Source of the DNA: an uncultured beta proteobacterium
GTDB taxonomy: Bacteria > Pseudomonadota > Gammaproteobacteria > Burkholderiales > Burkholderiaceae_C
DNA length: 64,000 nt
Assembly (NCBI GenBank): GCA_903828235.1
Contig: CAIKLM010000164.1
Location: 1 to 64,000 of the forward strand
Reading direction: 5' to 3'
Both the position numbers and the translations under genes were made by a program. This document shows, piece after piece, positions 57,919 through 64,000 of the stretch (position 1 is the stretch's first letter; the number at the start of each line of letters is the position of its first letter). Below the pieces are notes generated by a model, which saw only the letters and a list, made by a program, of their open reading frames with translations, did no database searches and was not told where the DNA came from.

Positions 57919-58860
57919 ATGCCGCTGGGCACGCTCGACCGCACCCCGCCGCCGTTCTTCCGCCAGGGCCCCTCGGCCCTGAGCAAGCTGGTGTTCTTCT
58001 CTGCCCTGGCGGTCTTCCTGATGGTGGCCGACAAGCGGCTGCAGATCGCGCAGCCGGTGCGACAGGCGCTGGCCGTGGCGCTGCTGCCGCTGCAGCGCGC
58101 CGTGGCGGTGCCGGTGGAGACGATGACCGGCGGCGCCGGCTACCTGCAGGGCCTGGCAGCGGCGCGCAGTGCGCAGGAGCAGGCCGAGCGGCGAGCCACC
58201 GCGCTGGCCGAGCGCGCCACGCGCGCCGAGCAGCTGGCGGCGGAGAACGCCCGCCTGCGCGCGCTGCTGGAGCTGCGCCCCGCGCTCACCGTGCGCTCGC
58301 TGCCGGCCGAGGTGCTGTACGAGGCCGCCGACCCGTACTCGCGCAAGGTGTTCATCGACCGCGGCCTGACGCAGGGCGTGAAGCTGGGCGCGCCCGTCAT
58401 CGGCGAGGCCGGCGTGCTCGGCCAGGTGACGCAGGTCTACCCGCTCACCGCCGAGGTCACGCTGCTTTCCGACAAGGACGCGGCGATCCCGGTGCTCAAC
58501 ACGCGCACGCAGCAGCGCAGCGCCGCCTTCGGCGCCGGCCGGGGGGGCGGCCTGGAGCTGCGCTTCATGAGCGGCAACGCCGACGTCAAGGTGGGCGACG
58601 TGCTGCACACCAGCGGCCTGGACGGCATCTACCCGCCGGGGCTGCCGGTGGCCACCGTGGCGTCCGTCGAGCGGCGCGTCGAGTCGGGCTTCGCGCGCAT
58701 CGTGCTGGAGCCGGCAGCGCCCGCCGACGGCGTGCGCCAGGTGCTGGTGCTCGAGCCGGTGGGCGTGCAGCTGCCGCCGCGGCCCGAGCCGGCGGTGCCG
58801 CTGGACAAGGTCAAGCCCGAGAAGAAGCCCAGGCCGCGGCCTGGCCAGCCCGCGCCATGA
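57919..58860 (+). CDS. mreC: Rod-shape protein MreC
   Basis: A 313-residue bitopic protein. A short cytoplasmic N-terminus and one membrane helix (LVFFSALAVFLMVADKRL) are followed by a coiled coil (about 75-115, rich in Ala, Glu and Arg) and the double beta-barrel domain (VFIDRGLTQGVKLGAPVIGEAGVLGQVTQVYPLTAEVTLLSD). A Pro/Lys-rich tail ends the chain. It joins MreB inside the cell to PBP2 outside and activates the synthase. A shortened repeat element lies between mreB and its ATG. Confidence 0.94.
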   Translation: MPLGTLDRTPPPFFRQGPSALSKLVFFSALAVFLMVADKRLQIAQPVRQALAVALLPLQRAVAVPVETMTGGAGYLQGLAAARSAQEQAERRATALAERATRAEQLAAENARLRALLELRPALTVRSLPAEVLYEAADPYSRKVFIDRGLTQGVKLGAPVIGEAGVLGQVTQVYPLTAEVTLLSDKDAAIPVLNTRTQQRSAAFGAGRGGGLELRFMSGNADVKVGDVLHTSGLDGIYPPGLPVATVASVERRVESGFARIVLEPAAPADGVRQVLVLEPVGVQLPPRPEPAVPLDKVKPEKKPRPRPGQPAP

Positions 58861-58915
58861 AGCCCCGTCGCGAGGCACCGCCGTCCGTGATCGTGCGCCG
58901 GGAAGGAGGCTCTGC

Positions 58916-59437
58916 ATGATCATGCCCAGGGGCTCGGACCAGCTGCTGCTGCCGGCCAAGCCGCTGTTCATCTACGGCTCGCTGCTGCTGGCCTTCGGCT
59001 TCCACCTGCTGCCGCTGGGCCGCCACGCCGCGATTCCCGACCTGCTGGCGGTGGCCCTGGTGTTCTGGAACGTGCACCAGCCGCGCCGCGTGAGCGTGGG
59101 CCTGGCCTTCGTGGCCGGCCTGGCGCTCGACGTGCACCAGGGCGCCATCCTCGGCCAGCATGCGCTGGCCTACACGCTGCTGTCGTACGTGGCGGTGGTC
59201 ATCCACCGCCGGCTGCTGTGGTTCGGCGTGATCGAGCAGGCGCTGCAGCTGGTGTTGCTGTTCGCCGCCGCGCACGCCGTGTCGCTGGTGGTGCGGCTCA
59301 TTGCGGGCGACATGTTCCCGGGCTGGTGGCTGCTGGCTGCGCCGCTGCTGGAGGCGGCGCTGTGGCCGCTGGCCACCTGGTTGCTGCTGGCGCCGCAGCG
59401 CCGCGCGCCCGACCCCGACCAGAACCGGCCGCTGTAG
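58916..59437 (+). CDS. mreD: Rod-shape protein MreD
   Basis: A 173-residue inner-membrane protein of about five helices with LPLGRHAAIPDLLAVALVFWNVHQPRRVSVGLAFVAGLALDVHQGAILGQHALAYTLLSY as the family core (Asp in GLALDV is conserved). It works with MreC to control PBP2-RodA. An AAGGAGG ribosome-binding site (58903-58909) lies 6 bp before the ATG. Confidence 0.93.
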   Translation: MIMPRGSDQLLLPAKPLFIYGSLLLAFGFHLLPLGRHAAIPDLLAVALVFWNVHQPRRVSVGLAFVAGLALDVHQGAILGQHALAYTLLSYVAVVIHRRLLWFGVIEQALQLVLLFAAAHAVSLVVRLIAGDMFPGWWLLAAPLLEAALWPLATWLLLAPQRRAPDPDQNRPL

Positions 59438-59446
59438 GCTAAGGAC

Positions 59447-61435
59447 ATGGCTGCCGTCCTTCGCGACGTCGAACAGGAGATCGACCGCTTCCGCGGCCGG
59501 CTGCTCGCGGCCGCCGTGTTCGTGCTGGTGCTGTTCGCGCTGGTGGCGGCGCGCCTCGTGCACCTGCAGGTGTTCCGCCACGAGGAGCTGGCCACGCAGG
59601 CCGAGGCCAACCGCATCGCCGTGGTGCCCATCGTGCCCAACCGCGGCCTCATCGTCGACCGCAACGGCATCGTGCTGGCCAGCAACTACTCGGCCTACAC
59701 GCTGGAGATCGCCACGCGCGGCGTGCGCGGCGCCGGGCTCGAGGCCCTGATCGACGAGCTCGCGCAGGTGGTGGAGATCACCGCGCGCGACCGCCGCCGC
59801 TTCCGCCAGCTGCTGGGCGACATGAAGGGGGCGGAGTCGCTGCCCATCCGCAGCAAGCTCTCCGACGAGGAAGTGGCCCGCTTCACCGCGCAGAGCTTCC
59901 GCTTCCCGAACGTGGAGATCAAGGCGCGGCTGTTCCGCCACTACCCGCTGGGCGAGACCGGCAGCCACCTGCTGGGCTACATCGGGCGCATCAACGCCGC
60001 CGAGAAGGCGGCGATGGAGGAGTGGCCCGAGGAGCGCCAGAGCAACTACAAGGGCACCGAGTACGTCGGCAAGCTGGGCCTGGAGCTGGCCTACGAGCAG
60101 CCGCTGCACGGCAGCACCGGCTTCGAGGAGGTCGAGACGAGCGCCGGCGGCCGCGCCGTGCGCCGCCTGAGCAGCCACCCGCCGACGCCCGGCGACAAGC
60201 TCGTGCTGTCGGTCGACATCCGGCTGCAGGCGCTGGTGGAGCAGCTGTTCGGCGACCGCCGCGGCGCGCTGGTGGCCATCGACCCGCGCAACGGCGAGGT
60301 GCTGGCCTTCGTGAGCAAGCCCACCTTCGACCCCAACCTCTTCGTCGACGGCATCGACAGCGAGAGCTGGCGCGAGCTCAACGAGAGCATCGACAAGCCG
60401 CTGCTGAACCGGGCGCTGCGCGGCACCTACCCGCCGGGCAGCACCTTCAAGCCCTTCATGGCCATGGCGGCGCTCAACAGTGGCAAGCGCAGCGCCAGCA
60501 CCGTCATCCACGACGGGGGCAGCTTCCAGTTCGGCAACCACGTCTTCCGCAGCCACGGCGACAAGGGCCTGGGCCCGGTGGACATGCACCGCAGCATCGT
60601 CAAGAGCAGCAACGTCTACTACTACACCCTGGCCAACGAGATGGGCGTGGACCTGATGCACGCGCAGCTCGAGCCCTTCGGCTTCGGCGTCAGGACCGGC
60701 ATCGACCTCGAGCACGAGGTCGCCGGCATCCTGCCCAGCACGGAGTGGAAGCGCCGCTACTTCAAGAAGCCCGAGCAGCAGCGCTGGTACGCCGGCGAGA
60801 CCATCTCGCTGGGCATCGGCCAGGGCTACAACAGCTTCACCATGCTGCAGCTGGCCAGCGCCACCGCGACGCTGGTCTCGGGCGGCCAGCGCTTCGAGCC
60901 CCGGCTGGTGCGCGAGATCGAGGACGCCATCAGCGCCCAGCGCCGGCCGGTGCCGCGCGAGGCCCGGGAGCCGCTGCCGCTGAAGCCCGAGCACGTGGAG
61001 GTCATCCGCCGCGCGCTGCAGGCCGTCACGCAGGAGGGCACCTCGACGCGGGTGTTCGCGGGGGCGCCCTACAGCAGCGGCGGCAAGACGGGCACGGCGC
61101 AGGCCGTGAGCGTGCGCCAGGGCCAGAAGTACGACGCCGCCAAGCTGGCCGAGCACCAGCGCGACCACTCCCTGTACATGGCCATGGCGCCGGCGGAGGC
61201 GCCGACGGTGGCCCTGGCCGTGGTGGTCGAGAACGCCGGCTTCGGCGCCGAGGCCGCGGCGCCCATTGCGCGGCGCGTCTTCGACTACCTGCTGCTGGGC
61301 CAGTGGCCCAGCGAGGAGGACATTGCCCTCGTGCGCGAGGGCCGCGCCGCCGCGCCCGTGGGCGCGCCGCGGCGGGCGCTCGACGTGCCCCTGCCCGGCG
61401 TGGCCCTGCCCAGCGCCGCGGTGGACGCCCGATGA
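59447..61435 (+). CDS. mrdA: Penicillin-binding protein 2 (elongasome transpeptidase)
   Basis: A 662-residue class B PBP. One N-terminal membrane helix (LLAAAVFVLVLFALVAARLVHLQVF) is followed by the pedestal domain (with LLGYIGRINAAEKAAM) and the transpeptidase with catalytic Ser in PPGSTFKPFMAMAAL (SxxK), the KSSNVYYYTL SxN motif and GGKTGTAQAV (KTG). It cross-links side-wall peptidoglycan and is the target of mecillinam-type beta-lactams. It begins 9 bp after mreD and its stop overlaps the rodA start by ATGA, so all elongasome parts are co-translated. Confidence 0.97.
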   Translation: MAAVLRDVEQEIDRFRGRLLAAAVFVLVLFALVAARLVHLQVFRHEELATQAEANRIAVVPIVPNRGLIVDRNGIVLASNYSAYTLEIATRGVRGAGLEALIDELAQVVEITARDRRRFRQLLGDMKGAESLPIRSKLSDEEVARFTAQSFRFPNVEIKARLFRHYPLGETGSHLLGYIGRINAAEKAAMEEWPEERQSNYKGTEYVGKLGLELAYEQPLHGSTGFEEVETSAGGRAVRRLSSHPPTPGDKLVLSVDIRLQALVEQLFGDRRGALVAIDPRNGEVLAFVSKPTFDPNLFVDGIDSESWRELNESIDKPLLNRALRGTYPPGSTFKPFMAMAALNSGKRSASTVIHDGGSFQFGNHVFRSHGDKGLGPVDMHRSIVKSSNVYYYTLANEMGVDLMHAQLEPFGFGVRTGIDLEHEVAGILPSTEWKRRYFKKPEQQRWYAGETISLGIGQGYNSFTMLQLASATATLVSGGQRFEPRLVREIEDAISAQRRPVPREAREPLPLKPEHVEVIRRALQAVTQEGTSTRVFAGAPYSSGGKTGTAQAVSVRQGQKYDAAKLAEHQRDHSLYMAMAPAEAPTVALAVVVENAGFGAEAAAPIARRVFDYLLLGQWPSEEDIALVREGRAAAPVGAPRRALDVPLPGVALPSAAVDAR

Positions 61436-62589
61436 ACGCCGTCTTCGAGCAGGCCGCGTGGCCGCGCCGCGCCGCGCGCGTGTTCGCGGGCTTCGACGGG
61501 CCGCTGTTCCTGGCCATCGGGCTGCTGGCCGTGATCGGGCTGGTGGTGATGTACTCCGCCGGCTTCGACAGCGGCACGCGCTTCGCCGACCACGGCCGCA
61601 ACATGCTGATCGCGCTGGGCGTGATCTTCCTCGTGGCCCAGGTGCCGCCGCAAAAGCTGGAGCGCCTGGCCGTGCCGCTGTACGTGCTGGGCGTGGTGCT
61701 GCTGCTGGCGGTGGAGTTCTTCGGCGTCACGCGCAAGGGCGCCACGCGCTGGCTGGACGTGGGCGTGACGGTGATCCAGCCCAGCGAGATCCTGAAGATC
61801 GCGCTGCCGCTGATGCTGGCCTGGTGGTTCCAGAAGCGAGAGGGCCAGCTGCGCGTGGCCGACTTCCTGGTGGCCGCGCTGCTGCTGGCGGTGCCGGTGC
61901 TGCTGATCGCCAAGCAGCCCGACCTCGGTACCGCGCTGCTGGTGATGGCGGCGGGCGTGTTCGTGATCTTCTTCGCCGGGCTCAGCTGGCGGCTGGTGGT
62001 GCCGGTGCTGGTGCTCATCGTGGTGGGCATCGTCACCATCGTCGCGATGGGCGACGCCTGGTGCCAGCCCGGCGTGGAGTGGATCGGCCTGCGCGAGTAC
62101 CAGAAGACCCGCGTCTGCACGCTGCTCGACCCGACGAAGGACCCGCTCGGCAAGGGCTTCCACATCCTGCAGGGCATGATCGCCATCGGCTCCGGCGGCC
62201 TGGCGGGCAAGGGCTTCATGCAGGGCACGCAGACGCACCTGGAGTTCATCCCCGAGCGCACCACCGACTTCATCTTCGCCGCGCTGAGCGAGGAGTTCGG
62301 CCTGGCCGGCGTGCTGGTGCTGCTGGCGGCGTTCGTGTTCCTGATCTTCCGCGGCCTGATGATCGCCGCCGAGGCGCCCACGGTCTTCTCGCGGCTGCTG
62401 GCCGGCGCGGTGACGATGAGCATCTTCACCTACGCCTTCGTCAACATGGGCATGGTCAGCGGCATCCTGCCGGTGGTGGGCGTGCCGCTGCCCTTCGTGA
62501 GCTACGGCGGCACGGCCATGGTGACCATGGGCCTGGGCCTGGGCATCCTGATGTCCGTGGCCCGCAGCAAGCGGCTCATGCAGAGCTGA
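61432..62589 (+). CDS. rodA: Rod-shape SEDS glycosyltransferase RodA
   Basis: A 385-residue SEDS polytopic protein of about ten helices. GATRWLDVGVTVIQPSEILKIALPLMLAWW contains the catalytic-region Asp and the conserved QPSE. AKQPDLGTALLVMAAGVFVIFFAG and HLEFIPERTTDFIFAALSEEFG follow, and the end has GVPLPFVSYGGTAMVTMGLGLGILMS. It polymerises lipid II with PBP2 as its transpeptidase partner. The ATG overlaps the mrdA stop. Its end overlaps the convergent kinase gene by 14 bp. Confidence 0.96.
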   Translation: MNAVFEQAAWPRRAARVFAGFDGPLFLAIGLLAVIGLVVMYSAGFDSGTRFADHGRNMLIALGVIFLVAQVPPQKLERLAVPLYVLGVVLLLAVEFFGVTRKGATRWLDVGVTVIQPSEILKIALPLMLAWWFQKREGQLRVADFLVAALLLAVPVLLIAKQPDLGTALLVMAAGVFVIFFAGLSWRLVVPVLVLIVVGIVTIVAMGDAWCQPGVEWIGLREYQKTRVCTLLDPTKDPLGKGFHILQGMIAIGSGGLAGKGFMQGTQTHLEFIPERTTDFIFAALSEEFGLAGVLVLLAAFVFLIFRGLMIAAEAPTVFSRLLAGAVTMSIFTYAFVNMGMVSGILPVVGVPLPFVSYGGTAMVTMGLGLGILMSVARSKRLMQS

Positions 62590-64000
62590 CCGCGGCCGGC
62601 GGCGGCGCCAGCGGGAAGCGCACCGTGAACAGGGCCCCGGGCGTCGCGGCGCCGGGGCCGGCGTGGCGCGGCCGGGCGTCGGCCAGCGTGACCGTGCCGC
62701 CGTGGCGCTGCACGATCTCCAGCACGATGGCCAGGCCCAGGCCGCTGCCATCGACCTGCGTGCCCAGGGCGCGGTAGAAGGGCCGGAACACGGCATCGCG
62801 TTCGGCCAGCGGGATGCCGGGGCCGGTGTCCTCGACCTGCAGCACCACGACCTGGCCGAAGGGGTCGGGCACCACGCGCGCCGTCACCGTGCCGCCGGCC
62901 GGCGTGTACTGCAGCGCGTTGTCCACGAGGTTGCGCACCAGCTCGCCCAGCAGCACCGGCTCGCCGAGCAGCATCAATCCGGCGGGCGGCGCGTCGTCGT
63001 CGGGGCCTTCGTAGCCGAGGTCGATGCGGCGGTCCATCGCCTTGGCGACGAAGTCGCGCACCACCGACCGCACCAGCGCCGCCAGGTTCACCGGGCGGTG
63101 CTGCAGCACCTGGCCGGCGGCGGCGTCGGCGCGCGCCATCACCAGCAGCTGGTTGACCATGTGCGCGGCGCGCTGCGTCGACACCGCGATCTGCTTCAGC
63201 GAGTGCGTCATCGTCTCGGCGTCCCCGCGCCCGGCCGCGATGTCGCGCGCGGCCAGCTCGGCCTGCATGCGCAGGCCGGCCAGCGGCGTCTTCAGCTGGT
63301 GCGCCGCGTCGGCCAGGAAGTGGCGCTGCGCCGCGATGGTGTGGTCCAGCCGCTGCAGCAGGTCGTTGATGGAGTCCACCAGCGGGGCCACTTCGTCGGG
63401 CACGCCGCCGGTCTCGATGGGGCTGAGGTCGGTGCTGTCGCGGCGGCGGATGCGCTGCTGCACGTCGGCCAGGGGGCGGATGCCGCGCGCCAGCGCCAGC
63501 CACACCAGCAGCACCGCCACCGGCAGGATCACGAACTGGGGCAGCAGCACGCCCTTGATGATCTCGGTGGCCAGGCGCGAGCGCTTGCCCAGCGTCTCGG
63601 CCACCTGCACCAGGGCGTCGCCTTCGCCGTCCCCCGGCAGGGCCAGCCAGGCCACGCGCACCGGCTCGTCGCCCAGCAACTCGTCGCGGAACTGCACGCC
63701 GTTGGCGTCGGGCCGCGCGCCCTGGGCGGAAAAGGCGTCGCTGTCCGTGGGCAGGGCCAGGCGCGCGTCGCCGGCCACCAGCTGGCCGCGCGTGCCCAGC
63801 ACCTGGAAGAACGCGAAGTCGCCGTCCTCCTCGCTGCCCAGCAGCGTCAGCGCCGTGCGCTCCAGGGCAGCGCGCAGGTCGGGCGAGGCCGCCCCGTCGG
63901 CGGCGATCACCTGGACCGAGGCCTGCCGCGCCAGCGCCAGCGCCGCCTCGGCGAGCTCGCGGTCGTAGGGCCGGTTGGCGATGCCCTGGGCCACCAGCCA
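62576..64000 (-). CDS. TctE/QseC-type sensor histidine kinase (5' end outside window)
   Basis: At least 474 residues; the frame is still open at base 64000, so the true start and first membrane helix are missing. Visible parts are a periplasmic 2CSK_N-like region (RELAEAALALARQASVQVIAADGA and FAFFQVLGTRGQLVAGD), a second transmembrane helix (FVILPVAVLLVWLALARGI), HAMP-like linker, HisKA with the phospho-His in HFLADAAHQLKTPLAGLRMQAELA, and HATPase (LVRNLVDNALQYTPAGG, EDTGPGIPLAERDAVFRPFYR). This is the architecture of TctE/QseC kinases that sense carboxylates or signals. Its partner regulator should lie just beyond the window. Confidence 0.85.
   Translation of the reverse strand, partial: WLVAQGIANRPYDRELAEAALALARQASVQVIAADGAASPDLRAALERTALTLLGSEEDGDFAFFQVLGTRGQLVAGDARLALPTDSDAFSAQGARPDANGVQFRDELLGDEPVRVAWLALPGDGEGDALVQVAETLGKRSRLATEIIKGVLLPQFVILPVAVLLVWLALARGIRPLADVQQRIRRRDSTDLSPIETGGVPDEVAPLVDSINDLLQRLDHTIAAQRHFLADAAHQLKTPLAGLRMQAELAARDIAAGRGDAETMTHSLKQIAVSTQRAAHMVNQLLVMARADAAAGQVLQHRPVNLAALVRSVVRDFVAKAMDRRIDLGYEGPDDDAPPAGLMLLGEPVLLGELVRNLVDNALQYTPAGGTVTARVVPDPFGQVVVLQVEDTGPGIPLAERDAVFRPFYRALGTQVDGSGLGLAIVLEIVQRHGGTVTLADARPRHAGPGAATPGALFTVRFPLAPPPAAVSSA

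Overview
This is a high-GC chromosomal window (roughly 70-75% GC by eye) from a betaproteobacterium. The gene order and protein sequences point to the order Burkholderiales, most likely the Rubrivivax/Leptothrix/Ideonella neighbourhood. The evidence is the mreBCD-mrdA-rodA and gatCAB blocks, hpf-ptsN-hprK, lptD-surA-rsmA, a metX-metW pair and very strong G/C third-position bias. The genus is an inference and no rRNA lies in the window. I saw no tRNA, CRISPR array, insertion sequence, integrase or prophage gene. The window is core chromosome with a few accessory pieces.

Layout. 0-1.6 kb (-): a three-gene set of two J-domain-type proteins and a lipoprotein. 1.8-3.7 kb (+): a LytS/AlgZ-type kinase with its LytTR regulator. 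3.8-5.5 kb (+): an M14 zinc carboxypeptidase. 5.5-7.3 kb (-): metW and metX under a SAM-II riboswitch. 7.3-9.2 kb (+): an MipA/OmpV outer-membrane protein and a haloacetate-dehalogenase-like hydrolase. 9.1-13.3 kb (-): a solitary type IIG restriction-modification enzyme. 13.4-17.1 kb: an FMN glutamate-synthase-domain protein, a GST and a cytosine-deaminase-like enzyme. 17.4-19.6 kb (+): hpf, ptsN, hprK. 19.6-26.9 kb: fur (-), then bamE, dapB, exbB, exbD, leuS, lptE, holA (+). 26.9-33.9 kb (-): a DctS/DctR-like two-component pair, thiL, pgpA, pncC, a GhrA-like reductase and a D-cysteine desulfhydrase homologue. 34-36.3 kb (+): maeB. 36.5-37.7 kb (+): a secreted RNase Sa-type ribonuclease, its barstar inhibitor and a small unknown ORF. 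37.7-42.3 kb (-): lptD, surA, rsmA. 42.3-43.4 kb (+): amgK. 43.5-44.9 kb (-): two fasciclin proteins. 45.2-47.3 kb (+): an ABC exporter broken by an in-frame amber codon. 47.3-49.6 kb (-): an M20 peptidase and a lysophospholipase-like hydrolase. 49.8-53.2 kb: a cyclic-nucleotide-binding/FliG-C-like fusion (+), xth (-), pyrE and a DUF4124 protein (+). 53.2-56.5 kb (-): gatCAB. 56.8-62.6 kb (+): mreB, mreC, mreD, mrdA, rodA. 62.6-64 kb (-): a sensor kinase that runs off the window.

How the genes work together. Most support the cell envelope: elongasome (mreBCD, mrdA, rodA), outer-membrane biogenesis (lptD, lptE, surA, bamE), muropeptide recycling (amgK) and phospholipid synthesis (pgpA). Others serve translation (leuS, gatCAB, hpf, rsmA), methionine synthesis (metXW), nitrogen-PTS control (ptsN, hprK) and C4-dicarboxylate/malate metabolism (DctSR-like pair beside maeB). 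Tight ATGA or GTGA stop/start overlaps are frequent and show translational coupling.

Items most worth a second look: the cNMP-binding/FliG-C-like fusion at 49.8 kb; the SAM-II riboswitch with a hairpin over the metX start; the amber-interrupted ABC exporter whose 3' end reads through an 86-bp tandem repeat; a dispersed palindromic element found at several gene borders; the RNase/barstar pair with a 12-bp hairpin at the barstar stop; and a GC dip in the putative target-recognition region of the type IIG enzyme.
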